A DNA stretch of 64,000 bases from Hymenobacter psoromatis. GTDB taxonomy: Bacteria; Bacteroidota; Bacteroidia; Cytophagales; Hymenobacteraceae. The stretch is from NCBI RefSeq assembly GCF_020012125.1, contig NZ_JAIFAG010000001.1, positions 62,001-126,000 of the forward strand, written 5' to 3'. The notes under the pieces were generated by a model. That model was not told the DNA's origin. It searched no databases and saw only the letters and a program-made list of their open reading frames with translations. The translations under genes and the position numbers were made by a program. Shown here piece after piece: positions 17,844 to 26,513 of the stretch (its first letter is position 1; every line of letters begins with the position of its first letter).

Positions 17844-18215
17844 ATGGCCACCCTGACCGACGACAAAACGCCGCGCAACGATAGCCTCATCAGCAACCTG
17901 ACCGGCTACCTGGATACGCGCATCGACCTCGTGCGCCTCGAAGCTCAGGAAAAAGCAAAAAGTATATTCGTGAGCACCGTGCACGGGGTAGCGCTGGGTC
18001 TGCTGGGGTTCCTGTTCATCATTTTTGGCTCTATTTATTTGGGCTTCGTGCTGAACAGTGCCCTGGATAGCTCGTCAGCGGGCTTCGGGCTCGTAGCAGC
18101 GCTCTACTTGCTGCTGGCGATTCTGTTTTTTGTAGGCATTGATAAGAAAGTATTCCAGGGGGTAGCCGATAAGCTGCTGAATAACACTATTTATAAATCA
18201 GATAAGCGTTCGTAA
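17844..18215 (+). CDS. Holin-X-like small membrane protein (phage_holin_3_6 family)
   Basis: 123 aa. An N-terminal amphipathic helix (DTRIDLVRLEAQEKAKSIF) is followed by two TM helices (about 43-70 and 80-102) and a charged tail. This is the layout of the putative Holin-X superfamily, common as chromosomal envelope proteins, often next to YtxH-like proteins and not evidence for a prophage. The following gene is on the same strand 47 bp on and probably cotranscribed. Function unknown. Confidence 0.75.
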   Translation: MATLTDDKTPRNDSLISNLTGYLDTRIDLVRLEAQEKAKSIFVSTVHGVALGLLGFLFIIFGSIYLGFVLNSALDSSSAGFGLVAALYLLLAILFFVGIDKKVFQGVADKLLNNTIYKSDKRS

Positions 18216-18262
18216 GCTGCTACCCGTTAGTTTCGGGGCCTTTTTGCCAAATCACCACGACC

Positions 18263-19174
18263 ATGACTGAGCCGACCAACCCTTTATTTGAAAACGAAAA
18301 AGAATTTCTGGAACGCAAAAAGCTGGAGTATGAGCGTGCATTGCGCGGTGATGTGGCGGAGATAAAAGCCACCACCGTGCAGGCAGGCAAAGTAGCCGCT
18401 ATTGGGGCCGGCCTGGTGGGTAGCATCTGGCTAATTACCAAGGCATTCGGGGGTAGTAAGTCTAAAAAGAAGAAGAAAGACCAACATCTCTTCGACGACT
18501 ACGCGGGTTTCGATAGCTTCGACGACGATGCCTGGGATACCAACGACTGGACGCCTAGCTTTCAAGAGCCGGACTATGAGGACCGGAGCTACCGTGCCGA
18601 TTCGCCCGATGGCTTTTACTTCGACGGGCCCGATTCGGATTTGGATGACAATGGCCTGAGCCACGACCCCGACTTTCCACCGCATTCGGCTCCGCACCAC
18701 GGCTCCGATGCTGCCAAGGAAGAGCCTACTAACGTTGGAAAAACAGACTACGCTGCGGCTGGCTCGCACCCGGACCTTCCCTTCGATGACAGCCGTCGCT
18801 TACCTCACTCCAATAGCTTTGCCGAGCCGACCGACGAGGAGGGAGACCTCACTAAAGAAGCACAAGGAGAAAAAGAGAAGAAGCCCAGGGGCAGCGTTAT
18901 CGGCCCGGCGCTGCTAGCGTTTGCCAAGAGCGAAACCGGCCGGTTTATCGCGGCGCAGGCGGCAGGCATGGCCCTGGCGCTGGTGACTAAGGCCGTGCAG
19001 GATATTCTGCCCAAGGATAAGGACGAAACCGGCAAAAATGCCGACCTTGTGCCTTCATCAGCTGCGAAGGGCGTGCCGCCCGCTACGTGGCCCGCTACTT
19101 CTGCCGTTCAGGATGTCTCTGCCGCCGCCCACCCCGACGACGACTCTACCACCGCCCGCGAGCCGCTTGCTTGA
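18263..19174 (+). CDS. acidic, low-complexity protein of unknown function
   Basis: 303 aa. The N-terminal 70 residues are helical with a hydrophobic stretch (VAAIGAGLVGSIWLITKAFGG), then a lysine cluster (SKSKKKKKD). A long Asp/Pro/Ser-rich disordered middle follows (FDDYAGFDSFDDDAWDTND). The C-terminal third has a second hydrophobic helix pair (VIGPALLAFAKSETGRF, AAQAAGMALALVTKAV). It pairs with the Holin-X-like gene upstream. Its last 62 bases overlap the start of the GGGP synthase gene in another frame. I do not recognise a family. Confidence 0.7.
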   Translation: MTEPTNPLFENEKEFLERKKLEYERALRGDVAEIKATTVQAGKVAAIGAGLVGSIWLITKAFGGSKSKKKKKDQHLFDDYAGFDSFDDDAWDTNDWTPSFQEPDYEDRSYRADSPDGFYFDGPDSDLDDNGLSHDPDFPPHSAPHHGSDAAKEEPTNVGKTDYAAAGSHPDLPFDDSRRLPHSNSFAEPTDEEGDLTKEAQGEKEKKPRGSVIGPALLAFAKSETGRFIAAQAAGMALALVTKAVQDILPKDKDETGKNADLVPSSAAKGVPPATWPATSAVQDVSAAAHPDDDSTTAREPLA

Positions 19175-19922
19175 CACGCTGGCCGGGCTGCGGCTGCACG
19201 GCCGCAAGGCCTTAGCTATTTTGCTTGACCCCGACGATTTTGAGCCTGCCCGCCTGCGGCACCTATTACGCCTGATTCAGCAGCACCCCGTTGATTTTTT
19301 CCTCGTAGGAGGCAGCTTGGTGCTTACCGAGCACCAGACAGCCCTCATTGCGTTATTAAAAGCCGAGGCTCCGCAGGTGCCGGTGCTGCTTTTTCCGAGT
19401 CACGCCCTGCACGTAGATTCCTCCGCCGACGGCATTTTGCTGCTTTCGCTCATCTCAGGGCGCAATCCTGATTTTCTCATCGGCCAGCACGTAATTGCCG
19501 CTGGCCGCCTGCGCCAGAGCGGCTTACAAATTCTACCTACCGGCTATATACTGGTGGATAGCGGCCGGCCTACTACGGCCTCTTACGTTAGCGGCACTGC
19601 GCCTCTACCTCATGATAAGCCCAGCATTGCGGCAGTCACCGCGCTGGCTGGTGAGCAGTTGGGCCTGCGCCTCATGTACCTCGATGGCGGCAGCGGTGCG
19701 CAGCAACCCGTGTCGGCGGCCATGATTAGGGCTGTGCGCGCCGCCGTCGAAACGCCGCTTATCGTGGGTGGCGGCCTTAACACGGGCGAGAAAATATACG
19801 CCGCGCTAGCCGCCGGGGCCGATATGGTAGTGGTCGGCAACCATATTGAGCGTGACCCTAGCTTCTTGGCCGAAGCGGTGGCGGCCGTGCGCGGGGCTAC
19901 GGCCAGCCAGCCGGTGCAGTAA
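19113..19922 (+). CDS. geranylgeranylglyceryl/heptaprenylglyceryl phosphate synthase (PcrB-like)
   Basis: 269 aa from the ATG at 19113. A TIM-barrel prenyltransferase: KALAILLDPDDFEP, FFLVGGSLV near residue 65, LLSLISGRNPDFLIGQHV, ILPTGYILVDSG, LMYLDGGSGAQQPV, PLIVGGGLNTGEKI and ADMVVVGNHIE are the phosphate- and G1P-binding loops of the family. The enzyme joins glycerol-1-phosphate to a polyprenyl diphosphate by an ether bond. It is the archaeal lipid reaction, but bacterial versions are known in Bacteroidota (group II). The start lies inside the previous gene, so translation may be coupled. Confidence 0.92.
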   Translation: MSLPPPTPTTTLPPPASRLLDTLAGLRLHGRKALAILLDPDDFEPARLRHLLRLIQQHPVDFFLVGGSLVLTEHQTALIALLKAEAPQVPVLLFPSHALHVDSSADGILLLSLISGRNPDFLIGQHVIAAGRLRQSGLQILPTGYILVDSGRPTTASYVSGTAPLPHDKPSIAAVTALAGEQLGLRLMYLDGGSGAQQPVSAAMIRAVRAAVETPLIVGGGLNTGEKIYAALAAGADMVVVGNHIERDPSFLAEAVAAVRGATASQPVQ

Positions 19923-20003
19923 AACAAAGGGGGTAGGGACGGTAACGAACTGTCGGATAGCGCAGTATGCCAGGTCAATTTTTGGTTATTCTTCTTGCTG
20001 CTG

Positions 20004-21125
20004 ATGAGGGTTCGTTACTTTGTGTGCTGCTGTGTACTAGGCTGCGGTCTATCGCGTACAGCCTTGGCACAATCGCTAGCCGCGCAGCAGGCGCTGGATA
20101 GTATCCGCGCTCACTACCACCTGCCAGCGCTGAGCGCAGCCATCATTGAGCCGGGCCGCATCCGGTACGTGTACGGCGGTGTGCGGCGCAACGACCAGCC
20201 CAACCCCATCGCGCTGACCGATTATTTCCACCTAGGTTCCGATACTAAAAGCGTTACTAGCCTGCTAGCCGGCAAACTGGTAGAAGAAGGTAAAATCAGG
20301 TGGGATAGCAAATTGCTGGATGTAGTGCCTGCGCTTCGCGCCGCAGCCCTACCCCTCTATACCAACGTGACGCTGGGCGACCTTCTCTCGCACCGGGCGG
20401 GCATTCAGCCGTACACGGCGGGTAGTGACTACGAAACGCTACCCAAGCTTACCGGTTCCGTCTCGGAAAGGCGCTTGCAGTTTGCCGCCGTTGTGCTGCG
20501 GCAACCGCCCGTAGCGCCGGCTCCCGGCCAGTTCTACGTCTATTCCAATGCCGGCTACGTGTTGGCGGCTCTCATGCTGGCGCAAGCCAGCGGCTATTCA
20601 TGGGAAAAGCTGGTAGCCAAGACCTTCCATAAATTGAAGCTGCATTACGTGCTGGGTTTCCCCAATCGCCACGATGCCCGGCAGCCCTGGGGCCACTGGC
20701 GCGCAACGCCCGCCGACAGCGCCTTTACGCCGCTGGGGCCTACCCACTTTTACCAACTCAACGATTATATGGCCCCGGCCGGTGACCTGGCCATGCCCCT
20801 GCCCGATTTTGCGCGCCTCGTGCAGTTGCACCTGAATGGGCTTTTAGGTCAAAATAACTACGTATCGGCCGCCACGTATCAGCGGCTGCACTTCGGGCTA
20901 CCCGCCTACGCCTACGGCTGGGCCGTGAGTACGCTGGCCACCACGGGCGCGCTCGTCAGCTTGCACAATGGCAGCGCTGGCACGTTTTTTTGCCACACCA
21001 TCCTGTATCCGAGCCAGCGCGTGGCATTCGTGATGCTGACCAACGATGGCGATGACCCCGCCCAGAAAGCCTGCTACGCCCTGCGCCGCCGCCTCAAGCA
21101 GCTTTACCTGCAAGGCCAGCTATGA
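20004..21125 (+). CDS. serine hydrolase, class C beta-lactamase-like
   Basis: 373 aa from the ATG at 20004. A Sec signal peptide (YFVCCCVLGCGLSRTALAQ) precedes a penicillin-binding-protein-like fold. The catalytic Ser-x-x-Lys is in GSDTKSVTSLLAGKL (near residue 82), the Tyr-x-Asn in YVYSNAGYVLAALML, and HNGSAGTFFCHTILYPSQ (near 330) is the HxG-type third motif. It is a periplasmic peptidase or esterase, not necessarily an antibiotic-resistance enzyme. It follows the GGGP synthase by 81 bp and is convergent with the AraC regulator. Confidence 0.88.
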   Translation: MRVRYFVCCCVLGCGLSRTALAQSLAAQQALDSIRAHYHLPALSAAIIEPGRIRYVYGGVRRNDQPNPIALTDYFHLGSDTKSVTSLLAGKLVEEGKIRWDSKLLDVVPALRAAALPLYTNVTLGDLLSHRAGIQPYTAGSDYETLPKLTGSVSERRLQFAAVVLRQPPVAPAPGQFYVYSNAGYVLAALMLAQASGYSWEKLVAKTFHKLKLHYVLGFPNRHDARQPWGHWRATPADSAFTPLGPTHFYQLNDYMAPAGDLAMPLPDFARLVQLHLNGLLGQNNYVSAATYQRLHFGLPAYAYGWAVSTLATTGALVSLHNGSAGTFFCHTILYPSQRVAFVMLTNDGDDPAQKACYALRRRLKQLYLQGQL

Positions 21126-21178
21126 GCGTAGCGTAGCCCTAGGCCATCCGCCCTCGTTCGCCCTACCCCCCTAAAAAT

Positions 21179-21208
21179 AGTACGGCGGCCCGTCAGGGCC
21201 GCCGTACT
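21179..21208. terminator. bidirectional terminator hairpin
   Basis: AGTACGGCGGCCC and GGGCCGCCGTACT form a 13-bp perfect stem with a GTCA loop between two convergent genes. Confidence 0.8.
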
Positions 21209-21250
21209 GTTATCTGCGAAATTCGTTGAATCAGGTAAAATCTGCCGTTT

Positions 21251-22177
21251 TCAGATGTTCATGGCCGTTTCGCGGCGGCGCATCTTGCCAGCCGGGATGC
21301 CAAACATCATCTTGAAGCGGCGGCAGAAATAAGCCGTGTCCTTGTAGCCCACTTCCTTGCCGATGTCGCGGATGCTCTTCTTGGTGGTGCGCAGCAGCGA
21401 TACGGCGCGCTCCATGCGCTGATACTCAATGTAGTCCTGCGGATTAATGTTGGTCAGCATCTTAAAATACTGCCCCACATAGTCCTCGCTCACGTTGGCT
21501 ACGCCGGCTAGCACCTTGTTGGAGAGGTCACCGCTCAGGTTTTCCTTGATGAAGTTGAAAAGGTCAATTAGGCGCGGGTCCTTAAAGTAGGTGCTATTGG
21601 TAGCCAACTGCTCCACAAACAGGTTGTTACGCAGAATGTAGCGCACCACTTCCACCACCAGGTTCTCGGTATAAATGTTGATGAGGCGCTCGCGGCCCGG
21701 CAGGTCCTGCAAAGACTCCTCAATAACCTTGATGACCAAATTAGCCAGCTTCGTGTTGCCCCTGATTACGAAGGCCGGCACGTCGAGCGAAGCGAAAAAG
21801 TTAACCGAGTCGAAAACCTTAGCCTCAAATGAAACGAAGCTGTGGCTCTCCTCCGCATCGCCGATATAGTCGAGCTTATCGTTGGAAGTAAAAAACCGGT
21901 CTTTGTTTGTTATCAAATCGTCGTTGGAAATGAGGCGTGCCGCCGCGCCCTCACCGTAACCCACGCGGGCGGGCCGGCCACCCGGTAAAAATAGCAGTTC
22001 GCCTTCCTCTACCGTTTGCTCGTCATCGCCGAAAACTAATCGACCCCGGTGCAGCAGAATAAGGTTGTTACCAACGTCGTAGGCGTTGCGGACCATAAAG
22101 GGCTGGCGAAGAACCAGATTCTTGGCCTTAATATACCGGACTCCTAATGATTCAATTACCTTATTGTAATCTTCCAT
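21251..22177 (-). CDS. AraC-family transcriptional regulator
   Basis: 308 aa from the ATG at 22177 (MEDYNKVIESLG); an ORF of 18 more codons upstream crosses the predicted promoter. The N-terminal two thirds is a cupin-like sensor (NAYDVGNNLILLHRGRLVFG, EEGELLFLPGGRPARVGYGE). The C-terminal HTH_18 domain (about 215-305) has LSNKVLAGVANVSEDYVGQYFKM and IRDIGKEVGYKDTAYFCRRFKMMFGIPAGKMRR, the typical AraC double helix-turn-helix. A cytoplasmic regulator; signal and targets are unknown. Similar regulators are conserved across Cytophagales. Confidence 0.93.
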   Translation of the reverse strand: MEDYNKVIESLGVRYIKAKNLVLRQPFMVRNAYDVGNNLILLHRGRLVFGDDEQTVEEGELLFLPGGRPARVGYGEGAAARLISNDDLITNKDRFFTSNDKLDYIGDAEESHSFVSFEAKVFDSVNFFASLDVPAFVIRGNTKLANLVIKVIEESLQDLPGRERLINIYTENLVVEVVRYILRNNLFVEQLATNSTYFKDPRLIDLFNFIKENLSGDLSNKVLAGVANVSEDYVGQYFKMLTNINPQDYIEYQRMERAVSLLRTTKKSIRDIGKEVGYKDTAYFCRRFKMMFGIPAGKMRRRETAMNI

Positions 22178-22228
22178 TGCATATATGTTGTTTTCAAGAA
22201 AAAGTGGAAATTGCCTTGTAAAAGTACC

Positions 22229-22236
22229 CAAAGTTA
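22229..22236 (-). promoter_or_regulatory. candidate -7 promoter element of the AraC gene
   Basis: On the minus strand this reads TAACTTTG (TAnnTTTG), with a TTG 17 bases upstream, 52 bp before the ATG. Confidence 0.6.
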
Positions 22237-22284
22237 AAGCAAATTACTGCAATCAATTCTAAAAAAAATTCATTTAAATAAAAA

Positions 22285-22309
22285 AACCCAGGTCGAGCGG
22301 ACCTGGGTT
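22285..22309 (-). terminator. Rho-independent terminator of the acyl-CoA dehydrogenase gene
   Basis: On the minus strand a 10-bp stem AACCCAGGTC/GACCTGGGTT with a 5-base loop is followed by a run of T. Confidence 0.85.
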
Positions 22310-22348
22310 CAGTACAACTTCTTAGAAAAATTTAATTTCGCAATCCGC

Positions 22349-23512
22349 TTACTTCAGAATTTCGCGGGAAATCACGATTTTTTGAATCTCCGAGGTGCCT
22401 TCATAAATCTGGGTAATCTTAGCGTCGCGCATGAAGCGCTCCACGTGGTATTCCTTCACAAAGCCGTAGCCACCATGAATTTGCACAGCCTCCACGGCCG
22501 AGTCCATCGCCACTTTGGAGGCGAAGAGCTTGGCCATTGCGCCACTCTTAGCATAGTCGGCTTGGTTGTCCTTGTCGGCGGCAGCTTGCAGGCACAACAG
22601 GCGGGCAGCGTCCACGTTGGTCGCCATGTCAGCTAGTTTAAATTGAATTGCCTGGTGCTTGGCTATTTCTACGCCAAATGCCTTGCGCTCCTTCGCGTAT
22701 TTAATGCTCAGTTCCAGCGAACCCGAAGCGATACCCAGCGCCTGGGCCGCGATGCCGATGCGGCCGCCCGCCAGCACTTGCATCGCAAACTTGAAGCCGA
22801 AGCCATCTTCGCCAATGCGGTTTTCCCTGGGCACTTTTACGTCGGTAAACATCAGTGAGCAAGTATCGGAGCCGCGAATGCCGAGCTTGTTTTCCTTGGG
22901 GCCCTGCGTAAAGCCGGGCGTATCCTTGTCCACGATAATGACATTAATGCCGCGGTGCTTTAGCTCAGGATGTGTCTGGGCGATAACCAGATATACCGAG
23001 GCCGTAGTACCGTTAGTAATCCAGTTTTTGGTGCCGTTCAGCAGATAGTAATCGCCTTTGTCTTCGGCGGTGGTGCGCTGGCTGGTGGCGTCGGAGCCGG
23101 CTTCGGGCTCGGAAAGGGCGAAGGCCCCAACAATCTCGCCGCTGGTGAGGCGGGGCAGATACTTGCGCTTCTGCTCCTCGCTGCCATATTTTTCCAGGCC
23201 CCAGCAAACCAGTGAGTTATTAACCGACATGATAACCGAGCACGAAGCATCAACTTTGGAAATCTCCTCCATTGCCAGCACGTAGCTGATGGTATCGAGG
23301 CCTGAGCCGCCGTATTCGGGGCTCACCATCATGCCCATAAAGCCTAGCTCGCCCATGCGCTTAACTTGGGCGACGGGGAATTTCTGGTGTTCATCGCGCT
23401 CAATTACGCCCGCCCACAGCTCACTCTGGGCAAAGTCGCGGGCGGCGGCCTGCACGGCCAAGTGCTCTTCGGTGAGCTGGAAAGGAGAGGCGGGCGCCGT
23501 GGAAGTCATCAT
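22349..23512 (-). CDS. acyl-CoA dehydrogenase
   Basis: 387 aa from the ATG at 23512 (a second ATG follows at 23509). All family landmarks are present: FALSEPEAGSDATSQRT (FAD/substrate loop), NGTKNWITNG, FTDVKVPRENRIG, the GRIGIAAQALGIA helix and QIHGGYGFVKEYHVERFMRD, with the catalytic Glu in YEGTSEIQKIVISREIL at the C-terminus. The length is normal. It oxidises short- or branched-chain acyl-CoA to the enoyl-CoA, passing electrons to ETF. A TATTTTTG box (minus strand, 23578-23571) lies 59 bp upstream. It is monocistronic with its own terminator. Confidence 0.96.
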   Translation of the reverse strand: MMTSTAPASPFQLTEEHLAVQAAARDFAQSELWAGVIERDEHQKFPVAQVKRMGELGFMGMMVSPEYGGSGLDTISYVLAMEEISKVDASCSVIMSVNNSLVCWGLEKYGSEEQKRKYLPRLTSGEIVGAFALSEPEAGSDATSQRTTAEDKGDYYLLNGTKNWITNGTTASVYLVIAQTHPELKHRGINVIIVDKDTPGFTQGPKENKLGIRGSDTCSLMFTDVKVPRENRIGEDGFGFKFAMQVLAGGRIGIAAQALGIASGSLELSIKYAKERKAFGVEIAKHQAIQFKLADMATNVDAARLLCLQAAADKDNQADYAKSGAMAKLFASKVAMDSAVEAVQIHGGYGFVKEYHVERFMRDAKITQIYEGTSEIQKIVISREILK

Positions 23513-23570
23513 GACACAAAGGGGGGTAGGGTAGGAGGGGTGGGAGAGTAGGACGTAATACTTTACTACG

Positions 23571-23578
23571 CAAAAATA
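23571..23578 (-). promoter_or_regulatory. candidate -7 promoter element of the acyl-CoA dehydrogenase gene
   Basis: Minus strand TATTTTTG, a TAnnTTTG match. I see no clear -33 TTG at the usual spacing. Confidence 0.5.
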
Positions 23579-23679
23579 CAACTTTTAGCAGCAGCCAGCC
23601 GGAAAAAAGACTTTAGGCTGAACAGCGAAGCTACTTGCCGTATTCACAATCTGCGGGTTATCTAAACTAGTAGCTAGTC

Positions 23680-24354
23680 TTAGCTACGGCGGCCGCCGAG
23701 CAGCATAGAGCCGTAGTAGAGCAGTGTGGCCAGCGAGCTGATGGCCGCTACCACGTAGGTCATGGCCGCCCACCAGAGCGCATTTTTGGCTACGGCGTGC
23801 TCGCTGGTTGTCACCACGCCACTGCGGTCCATCCAAGCCAGAGCACGGCGCGAGGCATCAAACTCAACGGGCAGCGTAATGAACGAAAACAACGTAGCCA
23901 GCGCGAATAGCGCCACCGCCAGGCCCAACGGCAGCAGGCTTACGCGCAGCAGCACAACGCCCGCCAGCAGCAGCAGCGGCATCATGCGCGACACTGACGA
24001 CAGCGCCGGCACCAGCGCCGAGCGTAGCCGCAAAAAGCTATACGCCTGCGCGTGCTGCACGGCGTGGCCGCACTCGTGGGCCGCCACGGCGGCGGCCGTG
24101 GCCGAGCGCCCAGCGTACACGTCGGCGCTCAGGTTCACGGTTTTATCGGTGGGGTTGTAGTGGTCCGAAAGCTGGCCTTCAGTGCTGATAATCTGCACGT
24201 CACGAATGCCGTGGTCGGCCAGCATCTTGGCGGCTATCTCACGGCCACTCAGGCCTGAGCGCAAGCTAATCTCGCCGTATTGCCGAAACTTGCTTCGCAG
24301 CCGCTGTTGAATGCCCCAGCTTACGAGCATAAGGAGAATAAGAATGATAAACAT
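23680..24354 (-). CDS. membrane zinc metallopeptidase (YugP-like)
   Basis: 224 aa. One N-terminal TM helix (FIILILLMLVSWGIQ), a cytosolic or periplasmic domain with the zinc-binding HECGH in AAHECGHAVQHAQAYSFL (near residue 92), then two to three TM helices (LLLLAGVVLLRVSLL, LAVALFALATLFSFI, TYVVAAISSLATLLYY) with the third-ligand region LPVEFDASRRAL. This is the Zn_peptidase_2 family of neutral zinc peptidases. It lies 60 bp after rfaE2 on the same strand, in a gene row often kept together in Bacteroidota. Confidence 0.92.
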   Translation of the reverse strand: MFIILILLMLVSWGIQQRLRSKFRQYGEISLRSGLSGREIAAKMLADHGIRDVQIISTEGQLSDHYNPTDKTVNLSADVYAGRSATAAAVAAHECGHAVQHAQAYSFLRLRSALVPALSSVSRMMPLLLLAGVVLLRVSLLPLGLAVALFALATLFSFITLPVEFDASRRALAWMDRSGVVTTSEHAVAKNALWWAAMTYVVAAISSLATLLYYGSMLLGGRRS

Positions 24355-24413
24355 AGCTTTGATAGATTTTCAACTCCGATTATATATAAGTCAAAAACTT
24401 GAAGAACAATGAT

Positions 24414-24887
24414 TTACGATAGACGGGCTTTGGCTACGATGCCGGACGTACTGTAGCCCGTAACGAGCGGCACGGTCAGGACCTGCCCGCCACTGTTTAA
24501 CACCAGTTCATGGCCCACAATTCCGTCAATGGCGTAGTCGTCTCCCTTCACCAGCACGTCGGGCCGCACGGCTTCGATGAGTTGCAGGGGGGTAGGCTCA
24601 CCGAAGAGCACCACCGCATCCACGAAGGCCAACGCGGCCAGCACGCGAGCCCGCGAAGTTTCATCCTGCAAGGGCCGGCCGGGCTTGAGCACGCGCACCG
24701 AGGCATCGGTATTGAGGCCCACCACCAGCCGGTCGCCAAGGGCGCGGGCTTTTTCGAGATAATCGACGTGCCCCAGGTGCAGCAAATCAAAGCAGCCGTT
24801 GGTGAACACGAGGCGCTCGCCAGCGGCGCGCCAGGTGGCCAGCGTAGCGGGTAGTTGGGCGCGGGTCAGGATTTTATCGGCGGTCAT
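24414..24887 (-). CDS. rfaE2: D-glycero-beta-D-manno-heptose 1-phosphate adenylyltransferase
   Basis: 157 aa. A nucleotidyltransferase fold with [20 protein letters not shown] (HxGH motif near residue 38), [39 protein letters not shown] and the C-terminal signature [11 protein letters not shown]. It matches domain II of HldE/RfaE as a stand-alone protein. It makes ADP-heptose for the lipopolysaccharide inner core. It lies between the Zn-peptidase and the flippase-like gene; kdsD (Kdo synthesis) is 10 kb away. Confidence 0.94.
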   Translation of the reverse strand: MTADKILTRAQLPATLATWRAAGERLVFTNGCFDLLHLGHVDYLEKARALGDRLVVGLNTDASVRVLKPGRPLQDETSRARVLAALAFVDAVVLFGEPTPLQLIEAVRPDVLVKGDDYAIDGIVGHELVLNSGGQVLTVPLVTGYSTSGIVAKARLS

Positions 24888-24977
24888 AAAATGTAGGGGG
24901 TAAGCTTCAACTGGCCGTGATGGAAGTAGAAAAATAAGCTCTAGCTGCTAACACGGCAAGCTAAAGCTTACCCTACC

Positions 24978-26024
24978 CTACTCACTCACCAGCGGCTCGT
25001 TGCTTAGGGCTTCGGCCTCCTGGGCCACGCTGCGCCGGTCGGCGGCGGCCACAGCCACGAAGCTGATGCCGCCCAGCAGCACGACCAGTAGTGTTTGGGC
25101 CCCGTGCACGACCAGCGCGTAGGCAATACCGGCCTCCCGGCTAAGGCCGTACACCACCAGTACGCTCTGCACCAGCACGTGAAATGGCCCAATGCCGCCC
25201 GCCACCGGCGCGGCCATGCCAAACGCGCCAAAGGTGAGCACCGCCAGGCCCGCCCGCCAGCCCAGGCCGTAGGTTTCGGGAAAGCAGAAAAAGGCCAGGT
25301 AGTCAAGCAGGAAATAAACGCCCCAGGTAAAAAAGGTGTGGAACAGAAATAACCACTTATTGTCGAGCTTCCGAATGCTGAACACGCCCGCCAGCAGGCC
25401 CTTTACAAACTGGCTGGCTTTATTGAACAGTGCGTTTTGGCGCAGGCGCTCCAGGTTGCGCACCAGCGTGTAGGCGGCCACGGCTAGTAGCACCAGCGCG
25501 CCCAGCCCGGCCAGTAGCAGGGGTGTACGGTTGCGGGCCAAAGCATCGTATTGCCCGCCCAGCAGCTTATCGGTCACAAAGGCCCAGAAGGTCTTAAAAT
25601 CGAGGGCCAGCGTGGCCCCCAGTAGCCCCAGCAGCACCAGCACGTCGATGACGCGCTCCGTCACGACCGTGCCCAGGGCCACTTGCACCGGCACGGCGCT
25701 CGTGCGCCGCAGCACCGAGCAACGAATGACCTCGCCCATGCGCGGCAGCACCAGGTTGGCCAGGTAGCCCACCATCATAGCGTGGTAGGTGGCCCAGTAG
25801 GGGGCCGGCGTGCGCGAGGCATTCAGCTGCATCTGCCAGCGGTAAGCCCGGCTGAGGTAGCCCAGGGTGGAAATAAACAAGCTGACTATCAGCCAGAAAT
25901 AATTAGCCGTGCGGATGTAGTGTCCAATGCGCGACAAATCCTGCCCGCGCACCGCGTACCACATCAGCGCCGCCGAAATGCCCAGCAGCAGCACGTATTT
26001 TAGAACGGTAAGCAGGTGCTTCAT
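24978..26024 (-). CDS. flippase-like membrane protein (LPG_synthase_TM family)
   Basis: 348 aa with about eight TM helices. The family pattern is visible in YFWLIVSLFISTLGYLSRAYRW, YLANLVLPRMGEVIRCSVLRR (conserved N-L-x-L-P-R-x-G-E) and VAGGIGPFHVLVQSVLVVYG. It belongs to the UPF0104/AglD-like integral membrane proteins thought to act on lipid-linked substrates. It starts 9 bp after panD ends, so the two are cotranscribed, with rfaE2 91 bp further on. The transported lipid is unknown. Confidence 0.88.
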   Translation of the reverse strand: MKHLLTVLKYVLLLGISAALMWYAVRGQDLSRIGHYIRTANYFWLIVSLFISTLGYLSRAYRWQMQLNASRTPAPYWATYHAMMVGYLANLVLPRMGEVIRCSVLRRTSAVPVQVALGTVVTERVIDVLVLLGLLGATLALDFKTFWAFVTDKLLGGQYDALARNRTPLLLAGLGALVLLAVAAYTLVRNLERLRQNALFNKASQFVKGLLAGVFSIRKLDNKWLFLFHTFFTWGVYFLLDYLAFFCFPETYGLGWRAGLAVLTFGAFGMAAPVAGGIGPFHVLVQSVLVVYGLSREAGIAYALVVHGAQTLLVVLLGGISFVAVAAADRRSVAQEAEALSNEPLVSE

Positions 26025-26033
26025 TTTGGGGAA

Positions 26034-26393
26034 TTAGGAGCTTTCCTGAACAAGCTGATTATGATGGTCGGGAAAAATGACCGTGGGCTGGTGGGCGCGG
26101 GCTTCTTTAAAATCAATGAGGCCGTAGGAAATAATAATAACGATATCGCCCACGGCGGCCCGGCGGGCGGCAGGGCCGTTGAGGCAAATCATGCCCGAGC
26201 CGCGCGCACCCTTAATGGTGTAAGTTTCGAGGCGCTCGCCATTGTTAACGTTCACGACGGTAACCTTCTCATTCTCTACCATATTGGCCGCGTCGAGCAG
26301 GTCCTCATCAATTGTGATGCTGCCCACGTAGTTCAGTTCGGCCTGCGTCACGCGGACGCGGTGGATTTTCGATTTTAAAATTTCAATATGCAT
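26034..26393 (-). CDS. panD: aspartate 1-decarboxylase
   Basis: 119 aa from the ATG at 26393 ([13 protein letters not shown]). The pro-enzyme cleaves itself at Gly24-Ser25 in NYVGSITID, making the pyruvoyl group. Tyr58 (in [12 protein letters not shown]) and Thr57 are in place. It converts L-aspartate to beta-alanine for pantothenate. panC is not adjacent here. A TATCTTTG promoter box lies 23 bp upstream. First gene of the panD/flippase/rfaE2/Zn-peptidase row. Confidence 0.96.
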   Translation of the reverse strand: MHIEILKSKIHRVRVTQAELNYVGSITIDEDLLDAANMVENEKVTVVNVNNGERLETYTIKGARGSGMICLNGPAARRAAVGDIVIIISYGLIDFKEARAHQPTVIFPDHHNQLVQESS

Positions 26394-26415
26394 AACCCAA
26401 AAAATAATCGGCCCG

Positions 26416-26423
26416 CAAAGATA
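26416..26423 (-). promoter_or_regulatory. candidate -7 promoter element of panD
   Basis: Minus strand TATCTTTG, a perfect TAnnTTTG match, 23 bp before the panD start. Confidence 0.6.
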
Positions 26424-26513
26424 ACAGGCCCTACCCCCGCCGTAGGACCGAGCGCCGACCGGGTTGTACTTTCCGGCCCCTAATTGGCTCCGGCCTACCC
26501 CGTACTTTCGCTT

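Noticed and set aside
17844..18215. Holin gene as evidence of a prophage
   Set aside because: Holin-X proteins are ordinary chromosomal genes in Bacteroidota, and no other phage gene is near.
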